A stretch of DNA of 64,000 nt. Source: Blautia sp. GTDB lineage: Bacteria; Bacillota; Clostridia; Lachnospirales; Lachnospiraceae. This document shows positions 51,475-59,255 of this stretch, in pieces. The DNA is taken from positions 1 through 64,000 of the forward strand of contig JAETNR010000005.1 of assembly GCA_021772055.1 (NCBI GenBank), written 5' to 3'. Under the pieces are notes generated by a model. The model did not search any database and had not been told where the DNA came from. It was given only the letters and a program-made list of their open reading frames with translations. How positions within the stretch are numbered: the first letter of the stretch is position 1; the number at the start of each line of letters is the position of its first letter. The position numbers were made by a program, and so were the translations under genes.

Positions 51475-51502
51475 TTTTGTGCAGGCGGCACAGGAGAAAA
51501 AA

Positions 51503-53077
51503 ATGATTCAGAATCCAATCTTAAAAGGATTTTGTCCTGACCCGAGTATTGTGCGGGCAGGGGATGATTATTATATTGCTACATCTACGTTTGAATGGTG
51601 GCCCGGAGTGCACCTGTGGCATTCCAGAGATCTTGTTCACTGGGAACAGCTGCCATCGCCTTTGAACCGCACATCGCAGCTGAATATGTTGGGTAATCCC
51701 ACATCCGGCGGGATATGGGCGCCGGATATCAGCTATGATGGAACAAGGTTTTATCTGGTGTTTACAGATGTAAAAACCAAAAAGGGACGTTATTACAACA
51801 ATCACAATTATATGGTCTGGGCGGAGGATATCCGGGGCCCGTGGTCTGAGCCGGTATATCTGAACAGCACTGGATTTGATCCTTCCATGCTCCATGACAG
51901 CGATGGACGGAAATATCTGATTAATATGCGCAATGGATTTAAAGGAGTGCTGGTGCAGGAATTTGATCCGGAGCAGGGAAAACTTGTGGGAGAGGTTAAA
52001 AATGTCTTTCGGGGAACAGAAATAGGTTTTACGGAGGGACCGCACATTTATCATATTGGCGGCTGGTATTACTGTCTGGTGGCAGAAGGCGGTACAGGGT
52101 ATGAACATTGCGTGACTATGGCTCGCTCTCGTTCATTGTGGGGTCCCTATGAGGCTGATCCGGAAAATCCGGTGCTCACCTCAGCTCAAAATGATCCGAC
52201 ACTTTTACAGAAGGCAGGTCATGGTGATCTGGTAAAAACCCAAAACGGTGAGTGGTATCTGGTGCACCTGTGTGCCCGTCCTCCGCAAGGAAAGAAACGG
52301 TGCATTCTTGGAAGAGAAACAGGAATCCAGAAAGTGTACTGGAATGAGGAAGGATGGCTTCGGTTGAGCAGCGGAGGAAGAATTGCCCGGAATGAGACGG
52401 AGGAGGCTTCAGGGATCAATGTCCTAAACATAAATGCCTGTAAAGAGCGGGATGACTTTACGGATCCCGTACTGGATGTACGATATTCTGTACCAAGGGT
52501 GCCTCTTGGCGAAAACGCGTCTCTTTCAATACGGCCAGGGTGGCTTCGGCTGTATGGGCAGGAATCCCTGAATTCTCTGCACCATGTGAGCCTTGTGGCA
52601 GTCAGGCAGACGGAATATCGTGCCCGGGCAGAAACATGCATGGAATTTTCCCCAACATGTCCTGAGCAGTTCGGGGGGCTTTCTTATATGTATGATGCTG
52701 CGAACTTCTATCTGTTCGGAAAGACGGCAGATGAGGAGGGGCGGGAGGTGCTTACCATTGTAAAAACAGATACGCTGACTACAACAGATGAGATTGTGCC
52801 TATCAGATTGCCGGAGGGCAAACGAGTCTGGCTTAGGATTGCTGCAGAGAGCAGAGAGGCGGCATGCTTTTATTCTTTAGATGGGAAGAACTGGGTGGAC
52901 ACAGGTGCAAGGCTGGATACGGAAATCCTCACAGATGAACATTGCCGCGGATTTACGGGAGCTCATCTGGGAATGTATTGTCACGATATGACAGGCGGAA
53001 AACAGTACGCGGATTTTGATTACTTTTCTTTGAGATGTGAAGAAGAGGAATCCGGCAGAAAGTTTTCTCCGATGTAG
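51503..53077 (+). CDS. Beta-xylosidase/arabinofuranosidase, glycoside hydrolase family 43
   Basis: A 524-residue intracellular enzyme. The five-bladed propeller has the catalytic base Asp in CPDPSIVRAGDDYYIATSTF (about 10-29), the pKa-tuning Asp in TGFDPSMLHDSDG and acid Glu in GFTEGPHIYHIGGWYY (about 180). The C-terminal beta-sandwich (about 310-510, with GGLSYMYDAANFYLFGK) is the XynB-type accessory domain that completes the active site. The N-terminal FEWWPGVHLWHSRDLVHW is typical of beta-xylosidase subfamilies. Start ATG 51503 is behind AGGAGAAAAA; it begins 28 bp after the previous stop. Its 3' end overlaps the convergent AraC gene by 58 bp. Confidence 0.92.
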   Translation: MIQNPILKGFCPDPSIVRAGDDYYIATSTFEWWPGVHLWHSRDLVHWEQLPSPLNRTSQLNMLGNPTSGGIWAPDISYDGTRFYLVFTDVKTKKGRYYNNHNYMVWAEDIRGPWSEPVYLNSTGFDPSMLHDSDGRKYLINMRNGFKGVLVQEFDPEQGKLVGEVKNVFRGTEIGFTEGPHIYHIGGWYYCLVAEGGTGYEHCVTMARSRSLWGPYEADPENPVLTSAQNDPTLLQKAGHGDLVKTQNGEWYLVHLCARPPQGKKRCILGRETGIQKVYWNEEGWLRLSSGGRIARNETEEASGINVLNINACKERDDFTDPVLDVRYSVPRVPLGENASLSIRPGWLRLYGQESLNSLHHVSLVAVRQTEYRARAETCMEFSPTCPEQFGGLSYMYDAANFYLFGKTADEEGREVLTIVKTDTLTTTDEIVPIRLPEGKRVWLRIAAESREAACFYSLDGKNWVDTGARLDTEILTDEHCRGFTGAHLGMYCHDMTGGKQYADFDYFSLRCEEEESGRKFSPM

Positions 53078-53961
53078 GACTGCGGACGGACTGCAGGAGT
53101 ATCGATTTCTTTCTGCTTCCGGCACTGTCTGCGGTATTTCAGCGGTGTGGTTTCCGTATATTTCCGGAATGTTTTTTCAAAGTAAGTAATGCTGCCATAG
53201 CCCAGGAAATTGGCAATCTCTGTGATGCTCATTGTAGAATCTGCAAGAATTTTCCTGGCAAGCTGGATTCGATTCACATTAATAAATTCATTGACAGTGT
53301 AACCGGTAAACTCTTTGAATATTCGGCTAAGATAGCTTTTGCTCATGTAGAAACGCCTGGCTACCTGATCCAGTGAATCGGCTTCAATGCAGTTTTCAGA
53401 AATATAGGAAGCTACCTCAGAAACCTTTTGATGGGTCACTGTGGCTGACGGAGGGGCAATGGACTCACAGCGTTCCATATAATGAAGAGAGAAAAACAAA
53501 AGACGGATCAGCTGTGACATAGCCAGTATTTTATAGCCTGGATTTCGTAAACGGATTTCTTTTGCAATACCATCCAGAAGATGAATGATATACTCCTGAT
53601 CCTCCGGGGACAGAGCGATAACCCCCTGATACCGGGCAAAGAACTGTGGGAGCATCATTTCTTCCGTACAGGACAGGAGGGAGGAAAGAGGATTGTCTTT
53701 AAACTCGATCAGGATTCTTTCGTGATAGGTATCACCGAACTGACTGGTCATATGAATCGTGTTTTTGTTCACAAAAACCAGATTTCCAGCACAGATGTGG
53801 TAGATTCTGTTTTCAATGAAATAGGAACGCTCACCGCTGACCAGATAATAGATTTCATATTCATCGTGGGTGTGTTTGGCTGGCATGCTGAATTCAAAAT
53901 TGCGGCTGATGCGGCTGATGGTAATTCCCTCCATAGTTTCTTCGTAAATAACGCTGCGCAT
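53020..53961 (-). CDS. AraC-family regulator of the glycan locus
   Basis: A 313-residue protein: cupin-like sugar-sensing N-terminus (about 20-130, HTHDEYEIYYLVSGERSYFI) and two helix-turn-helix units at the C-terminus (LDQVARRFYMSKSYLSRIFK and ITEIANFLGYGSITYFEKTF). Start ATG 53961 follows AAGGAGGAATCC. It lies between the importer/GH43 operon (convergent, 58-bp overlap) and the GH4 gene (divergent, 133-bp gap), so it probably activates both in the presence of the sugar. Confidence 0.93.
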   Translation of the reverse strand: MRSVIYEETMEGITISRISRNFEFSMPAKHTHDEYEIYYLVSGERSYFIENRIYHICAGNLVFVNKNTIHMTSQFGDTYHERILIEFKDNPLSSLLSCTEEMMLPQFFARYQGVIALSPEDQEYIIHLLDGIAKEIRLRNPGYKILAMSQLIRLLFFSLHYMERCESIAPPSATVTHQKVSEVASYISENCIEADSLDQVARRFYMSKSYLSRIFKEFTGYTVNEFINVNRIQLARKILADSTMSITEIANFLGYGSITYFEKTFRKYTETTPLKYRRQCRKQKEIDTPAVRPQSYIGENFLPDSSSSHLKEK

Positions 53962-54094
53962 GGATTCCTCCTTATTTGAAGTGATAGTGATTGTTAGCAG
54001 ATAATATTTTTATTATACTATTTTTTTGAGTAATGTCCAGAGTGTGCCGTATCCGAGACGGCAGCAAAAAAGTAAAAGAGAAAGGAAGAATAAA

Positions 54095-55495
54095 ATGAAA
54101 TATGCAGAAGGAAAGGTGTCGGATGTACAGATTGCTTATATTGGAGGAGGATCCAGGGGATGGGCATGGACTTTTATGACAGACCTGGCACTGGAACCCT
54201 CTATGAGTGGTACGATCTGCCTGTATGATATCGAGAAAGAGGCGGCAAAGGCAAACGAAGTGATAGGAAACCGGGTAAGTGAACGTGAGGAGGCTGTTGG
54301 AAAATGGAATTATAAAACCTGCAGCACTATGGAAGAGGCACTGCGTGGGGCGGATTTCATTGTGATTTCCGTATTGCCGGGAACCTTTGATGAGATGGCT
54401 GTAGATGTACATATGCCGGAACGGCTTGGAATCTATCAGTCTGTGGGGGATACCGCCGGCCCAGGAGGAATTATCCGTGCTCTTCGTACAATTCCGATGT
54501 ATGTAACAATTGCAGAGGCGATTCGAAACTATGCGCCCAAGGCATGGGTCATCAATTATACAAACCCAATGAGCCTGTGCGTGAAGGTGCTATATAAGGT
54601 ATTTCCGGAGATCAAGGCGTTTGGATGCTGCCATGAGGTATTTGGAACCCAAAAGGTGCTGAAGGGAATCGTAGAGGAAACTTTCGGGCTGACAGGGGTG
54701 AAGCGGCAGGACATCCATGTAAATGTACTGGGAATCAACCATTTTACCTGGTTTGACTATGCGTCCTATCAGGGAATTGACCTGTTTCCGGTATACCGGG
54801 AGTACATTGACAGCCATTTTGAGGAAGGTTATAAAGAAAATGACGGAAACTGGGCGAATGCATCTTTTGAATGTAAACATCGTGTGAAATTTGATCTGTT
54901 CCGCCGCTATGGGATGATTGCTGCTGCCGGTGACCGCCATCTGGCGGAATTTATGCCGGGAGACGAATACCTGAAGGATCCGGAAACCGTTGCAGAATGG
55001 AAATATGGACTGACAACCGTTGACTGGAGAAAGGAGGATCTTGCCAACCGCCTGGAAAAGAGCCATTCTCTTTTAAATAGAGAGGAAGAAGTGAACCTGA
55101 AGCCGACCGGGGAAGAGGGAATCCTTTTGATCAGGGCTTTGTGCGGTCTTGACCGTATGGTGAGCAATGTAAACATCCCTAATACGAATCATCAGATTCC
55201 CAATCTGCCTGCAGATGCTATTGTAGAAACCAATGCAGTATTTGAGCGGGATGCCATTCGGCCGCTGATTGCAGGAAACCTTCCAGAGAATGTAAAGGCT
55301 TTGATCATGCCGCATATTGAAAACCATGAATATACTTTGAAAGCAGCGTTAACCTGTAATAAAGAACTGGTAGTGAAGGCATTCCTCAATGATCCCAACG
55401 TAAAAGGGCATAAGTGTACGGAAAAAGATGTGCGCAGCCTTGTGGATGATATGATTTTGGGAACCATTAAATATTTGCCTGACGGATGGAAATAG
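54095..55495 (+). CDS. Glycoside hydrolase family 4 (CHEV-type, alpha-galacturonidase-like)
   Basis: A 466-residue NAD- and metal-dependent glycosidase. The N-terminal Rossmann motif AYIGGGSRGWAWTFM is at about 14-28; the NYTNPMS loop at about 151; the metal-binding Cys-His in FGCCHEVFGTQK at about 173; and VLGINHFTWF with the second His at about 210. The CHEV signature has been reported for alpha-galacturonidases of GH4 and differs from CHSV (galactosidases) and CNVP/CDMP (phospho-glycosidases). It needs no signal peptide. Start ATG 54095 follows GAAAGGAAGAA. Divergent from the AraC gene and presumably under its control. The exact sugar is an inference. Confidence 0.9.
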   Translation: MKYAEGKVSDVQIAYIGGGSRGWAWTFMTDLALEPSMSGTICLYDIEKEAAKANEVIGNRVSEREEAVGKWNYKTCSTMEEALRGADFIVISVLPGTFDEMAVDVHMPERLGIYQSVGDTAGPGGIIRALRTIPMYVTIAEAIRNYAPKAWVINYTNPMSLCVKVLYKVFPEIKAFGCCHEVFGTQKVLKGIVEETFGLTGVKRQDIHVNVLGINHFTWFDYASYQGIDLFPVYREYIDSHFEEGYKENDGNWANASFECKHRVKFDLFRRYGMIAAAGDRHLAEFMPGDEYLKDPETVAEWKYGLTTVDWRKEDLANRLEKSHSLLNREEEVNLKPTGEEGILLIRALCGLDRMVSNVNIPNTNHQIPNLPADAIVETNAVFERDAIRPLIAGNLPENVKALIMPHIENHEYTLKAALTCNKELVVKAFLNDPNVKGHKCTEKDVRSLVDDMILGTIKYLPDGWK

Positions 55496-55611
55496 ATAAT
55501 GATATATGGAAAAAATGAGTCAAATACCCCGATGCTTGCAAAGCTTGCTTTTTAAGACCGCAGATGCTACTATATTTTTAGGAAACGCCGGATGGCCGAA
55601 AGGAGGCGCTT

Positions 55612-56284
55612 ATGGCAAGAACGGTAGGGATTGGCATCCAAAGTTTTTCGAAAATGATTGAAAATCATTACTTTTATATTGATAAAACATCCTTTATTAA
55701 GGAATGGTGGGAAAGCGGGGATGATGTGACGCTGATCACCCGTCCCAGACGATTCGGAAAAACTTTGAATATGAGCATGGTGGAGCAGTTCTTTTCTGTG
55801 GAATATGCAGGAAGAGGAGACCTGTTTGAGGGATTGTCCATCTGGCAGGAAAAGAAATATCAGGAGATGCAGGGAACCTATCCGGTGATCAGTCTGCCCT
55901 TTGCTGCTGTGAAGGAGAGAAGTTATCAGGCGGCAAAGGATCGGATCTGCCAGCTGATTATCGATCTGTATATTAAACATCATTATCTGAGAGAATGTGA
56001 TTGGATGACAGAGGCGGATAAGGAATTCTTTGATTCCGTCAGAATGGGAATGCCGGAGGTGGTGGCCACTCTTGCCATCTACAAATTATCGGATTATCTG
56101 TATCGCTATTATGGGAAAAAAGTGATCATCCTTCTGGATGAGTATGATACTCCTATGCAGGAGGCGTATGTGGATGAGTACTGGGAAGAACTGGAATACT
56201 GACAACATACTGGGCGAATACCAGTTCTAACAACGCATCCGAAGCTATGGGTTTGCTTTCTGTGGTAAAAAAGTGTTGATCGGA
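55612..56284 (+). pseudogene. AAA-ATPase-like/PD-(D/E)XK protein, large internal deletion
   Basis: The first 193 residues are a normal N-terminus of this family (GIGIQSFSKMIENHYFYIDK; LITRPRRFGKTLNMSMVEQF as Walker A; VIILLDEYDTPMQEAYV as Walker B). After D-E-Y-W-E-E-L-E the frame ends at 56202. One base over, LTTYWANTSSNNASEA follows, a segment that normally comes about 150 residues later, and then YGFAFCGKKVLIG and a stop, the usual C-terminus. So two deletions removed the rest of the ATPase and the nuclease-like domain. An intact homologue is next door. Confidence 0.85.
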
Positions 56285-56312
56285 TAAGCCTGCTTGAAAG
56301 GAAGTGAGGGAT

Positions 56313-58007
56313 ATGGAGAAGCGGAAGAAGAAACTTCCCATAGGAATTGAAAATTTTGAAGAACTTCGTTCAGAAGACTTTTACTATATTGATAAAACCG
56401 GACTGATCAGGGAACTTCTTAACAGCTGGGGTAAGGTAAACCTGTTTACCCGTCCGCGGCGGTTTGGAAAATCGCTGAACATGAGTATGCTGGAGCACTT
56501 TTTTTCACTGAATGGGGATAAAAGTATTTTTGACGGATTGGAAATTTCTAAAGAGACAGCGCTCTGTGAGGAATATATGGGCAAATATCCGGTTGTTTCC
56601 CTGTCCCTGAAAGGTATTGACGCTCTGAATTATGAAACGGCATTTCAGAGAGCTGTTCTGCTTGTGAGAAGGACGGCCGTTAAAGTGGAGTATCTTTTGG
56701 ATAGTGAGGTGTTGAGCCAACAGGATAAAGCAGCGTATCGAAAGCTTCTGGATTATGACATGACAGAAGCGGTATTGGGCGATAGCTTGAAGGTATTGTC
56801 GGAATTGCTGGAGAAGCATCATCATACAAAGGTGATTTTGCTGATCGACGAATATGATGTGCCGTTGGCAAAGGCTCATGCCAACGGGTATTATGACCGG
56901 ATGATTTTTCTGATCCGGAATCTGCTTGGAGAGGTGCTGAAGACAAATAACAGTCTGAAATTTGCAGTGCTGACAGGGTGCCTTCGAATTTCAAAAGAAA
57001 GTATTTTTACAGGCTTGAATAATCTGAAGATCCGTTCTGTTACAGATGTACAGTTTGAGGAAGGTTTTGGGTTTACGGATGCAGAAGTTCGTGAGCTTTT
57101 GGAGTATTATGGATATCCGGACAGGTATGATGTGGCAAAGAAATGGTATGACGGATATCGTTTCGGCAATGTGGATGTCTATTGTCCGTGGGACGTTTTA
57201 AACTACTGCGATTCCTTATGCGATGACGGGGAGGCGCAGCCGGAAAACTACTGGATCAATACCAGCAGCAATGACGCGGTGAAACGGTTTATCCGGGAAT
57301 CGGCAAACGCCGCGACAAAACGGGAGATCGAGCGTCTGGTGGCAGGGGAGATTATTGTGAAAGAAATTCATCAGGAACTCACCTATCCGGAGATTTATAA
57401 GACAATCGACAATATCTGGAGCCTGCTTTTTACCACCGGTTATCTGACCATGCGGGGAAAGCCGGAGGGCAGGCAGATGAAGCTGGCAATCCCGAATCTG
57501 GCTGTGCGGGATGTTTTTGTGACGCAAATCATGGAATTTTTTAAGGAGAATGTCCGGGAAGACGGAGAGATGCTGAACCGTTTCTGCGATGCCCTGCAAA
57601 ACGGGGACGCAGAAAATGTGGAACGGATTTTTACAGAGTATTTAAGGAAAACCATCAGTATCCGTGACACAGCCGTAAAGAAGGAAATGAAAGAAAACTT
57701 TTATCATGGGGTTCTGTTGGGGATTCTGGGGGTGAAAAGCCGCTGGGGGCTTTCTTCCAACCGGGAAATGGGGGAAGGTTATGCAGATATTCTTGCGGAA
57801 CCGGATACCGGAGATATGGGAATCATCATTGAAGTGAAGTATGCTCATGACGGAAATCTGGATGCCGCATGTAAAGAAGCAATAAAACAGATCCGGCATA
57901 CCGGATATGAGAATGTCCTGGAAGACGATGGTGTGGAGAATATCCTGAAATACGGCATCGCATGCTATAAAAAACGGTGCAGGGTCATGCTGGAAAAAGA
58001 TAGGTAA
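56313..58007 (+). CDS. AAA-ATPase-like protein with PD-(D/E)XK nuclease domain
   Basis: A 564-residue protein: N-terminal AAA-ATPase-like domain with the GIENFEELRSEDFYYIDKTG entry, Walker A-like FTRPRRFGKSLNMSML (about 45-60) and Walker B VILLIDEYDVPLAKAHA (about 172), then WINTSSNDAVKRFI. The C-terminal DUF1703-type PD-(D/E)XK nuclease domain carries Asp in EGYADILAEPD and E-x-K in IIIEVKYA (about 490-510). Family copies are abundant in gut Firmicutes and Bacteroidetes, often in tandem, and their role is unknown; a defence or mobile-element link has been suggested. Start ATG 56313 follows AAGGAAGTGAGGG. Confidence 0.88.
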   Translation: MEKRKKKLPIGIENFEELRSEDFYYIDKTGLIRELLNSWGKVNLFTRPRRFGKSLNMSMLEHFFSLNGDKSIFDGLEISKETALCEEYMGKYPVVSLSLKGIDALNYETAFQRAVLLVRRTAVKVEYLLDSEVLSQQDKAAYRKLLDYDMTEAVLGDSLKVLSELLEKHHHTKVILLIDEYDVPLAKAHANGYYDRMIFLIRNLLGEVLKTNNSLKFAVLTGCLRISKESIFTGLNNLKIRSVTDVQFEEGFGFTDAEVRELLEYYGYPDRYDVAKKWYDGYRFGNVDVYCPWDVLNYCDSLCDDGEAQPENYWINTSSNDAVKRFIRESANAATKREIERLVAGEIIVKEIHQELTYPEIYKTIDNIWSLLFTTGYLTMRGKPEGRQMKLAIPNLAVRDVFVTQIMEFFKENVREDGEMLNRFCDALQNGDAENVERIFTEYLRKTISIRDTAVKKEMKENFYHGVLLGILGVKSRWGLSSNREMGEGYADILAEPDTGDMGIIIEVKYAHDGNLDAACKEAIKQIRHTGYENVLEDDGVENILKYGIACYKKRCRVMLEKDR

Positions 58008-58083
58008 AATGGAATGTAAAAAGTGCTGCCCAGCCATTGCTGGGCAATATAGAATCAATAATAAGCTTGTGTAAAGATGAGGC

Positions 58084-58182
58084 CTACCGGCTTATAAGCG
58101 CTACCGGTTCCCTGGGGATACTAAAGACCAGAACTATCATCATATTCGTGATAAATGGTAAAAGATTTTTTTTATTTTTCAT
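58084..58182 (-). CDS. Short ORF after the Gx transporter, probably a truncated gene
   Basis: Just after the Gx transporter stop on the minus strand is CAGGAGGATTCCT and an ATG at 58182 opening a 32-codon frame: MKNKKNLLPFITNMMIVLVF, then SIPREPVALISR and a stop. A single membrane helix with a basic N-terminus is visible. Genes at this position in related operons usually encode longer anchored redox or NusG-domain proteins, so this may be the start of a deleted gene. Downstream (58008-58083) is only a palindrome TGCCCAGC-CATT-GCTGGGCA without a T-run. Confidence 0.45.
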   Translation of the reverse strand: MKNKKNLLPFITNMMIVLVFSIPREPVALISR

Positions 58183-58208
58183 AGGAATCCTCCTGACGAG
58201 AAAGAGCC

Positions 58209-58688
58209 TCAGGGGATTCGTCTGCTGGTTTCTTTTGTGACCAGGCCAATGAGGAACCCTGTAACTACACCGGATATTAATAGGGCAGGGGCATAGTAAA
58301 GGAGACTGGTATTCTCCACAATGATCATGGCAACCAGAAGCTGTCCTACATTGTGGCTGACACCGCCTGCGATGCTGATTCCTATGAGGCTGAAGCCTTT
58401 TTGTTTTTGTAAAAGAACCATGACCAGCAGACTTAAAGCAGCGCCTGCCAGACTATAAAAAATACTGAATAAATTACCAAAGAGGAAACCGATCACTGAA
58501 ATCCGCACAACGGATACCAGGGCGGCTTCTTTCCATGTGTAACGCTCTAAAATGAATAAAACTGCCAGATTGGCAAGTCCAAGCTTAATGCCGGGAATAC
58601 CGGCAAAAAATGGGATCAAAGATTCCACATAACCGAAGATAATGGCAACTGCGGAAAAAAGTCCAAGGTATGCTGTTTTATTATTCAT
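58209..58688 (-). CDS. Gx transporter family protein (heptaprenyl-diphosphate-synthase component I-like)
   Basis: A 159-residue membrane protein with about five helices and the ECF S-component-like pattern (LGLFSAVAIIFGYVESLIPF; GIKLGLANLAVLFILERY; GVSHNVGQLLVAMII). Members are annotated as Gx transporters or HepPPS component I-like and often sit in operons with FMN-binding or ApbE-type redox genes. Start ATG 58688 overlaps the end of an upstream remnant by 8 bp and follows AAGGAAATCC. The substrate is unknown. Confidence 0.8.
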   Translation of the reverse strand: MNNKTAYLGLFSAVAIIFGYVESLIPFFAGIPGIKLGLANLAVLFILERYTWKEAALVSVVRISVIGFLFGNLFSIFYSLAGAALSLLVMVLLQKQKGFSLIGISIAGGVSHNVGQLLVAMIIVENTSLLYYAPALLISGVVTGFLIGLVTKETSRRIP

Positions 58689-59018
58689 AAAGGATTTCCT
58701 TACATTTCTGCCTATGAATCTCTTTCAGATCATCAATAGCCATTTCGACGTCAAAAGTATGGAAGCCAAGCCAGCATCCATTCATTGTTTTCGCATCTGC
58801 GATTTTATATATTTCATGACTATATTCACCTGTGTAGTAATGCCAATAGCGATAAGTATACCCTATCCAGTACATTACTTCCGAAGAATAAGTTATGCTG
58901 GTCTGCACATAAAAGATTTTATAAATGATGGACAATCCAGCCCAACTGTCAGAGCAAGTTCAAACAAACGTCCTTGTATATCACAGAGCTGACGCTTCTC
59001 AAGAGTAAGCGTTTCCAT
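58681..59018 (-). pseudogene. Remnant of an unidentified small conserved gene, internal deletion
   Basis: From ATG 59018 the first 37 residues (METLTLEKRQLCDIQGRLFE and LALTVGLDCPSFIKSFM) look like a proper gene start, then a stop follows at 58893. In another frame, YSSEVMYWIGYTYRYWHYYT and GCWLGFHTFDVEMAIDDLKE continue to 58681. The two parts resemble the ends of a ~140-residue hypothetical protein common in gut clostridia, so about 40 residues and the frame are lost. Confidence 0.6.
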
Positions 59019-59019
59019 T

Positions 59020-59150
59020 TTATTCACCTGCCTTTAAGATTTCATCAAAGAACCGGCCATCACGACGATATTTTCGGCAAATTTCATCTGCCATGGAAAT
59101 GCTTTTTGAACGGTTGGCTTCACTACGTATAGACAAGTTTATTGTAACAT
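59020..59150 (-). pseudogene. C-terminal scrap of a preceding gene
   Basis: The minus strand encodes LSIRSEANRSKSISMADEIC, then RKYRRDGRFFDEILKAGE, and ends 1 bp before the ATG of the next remnant, as in an operon. Its 5' part has been replaced by the terminator region of the P-type ATPase gene. The parent gene is not identified. With the remnant at 58681-59018, it accounts for the 566-bp stretch between the Gx gene and the ATPase gene. Confidence 0.45.
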
Positions 59151-59174
59151 ATGAGATACCGAAATACAACGGAC

Positions 59175-59217
59175 AAACCGGCTCAGATTCCTCGTTTTGA
59201 AGGTCCTGAGCCGGTTT
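59175..59217. terminator. Terminator hairpin downstream of the P-type ATPase gene
   Basis: A perfect 12-bp stem AAACCGGCTCAG / CTGAGCCGGTTT with a 19-nt loop. It is followed by T on the plus side, and by TTTGTCC on the minus side, where the ATPase transcript ends. Confidence 0.75.
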
Positions 59218-59255
59218 TTGGCAGGATTCGGCGTTCCGGAGGAAAGCAGCAGGAA

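Noticed and set aside
58027-58046. Palindrome TGCCCAGC-CATT-GCTGGGCA considered as terminator
   Set aside because: No T-run follows on either strand; kept only as a note in the neighbouring entry.
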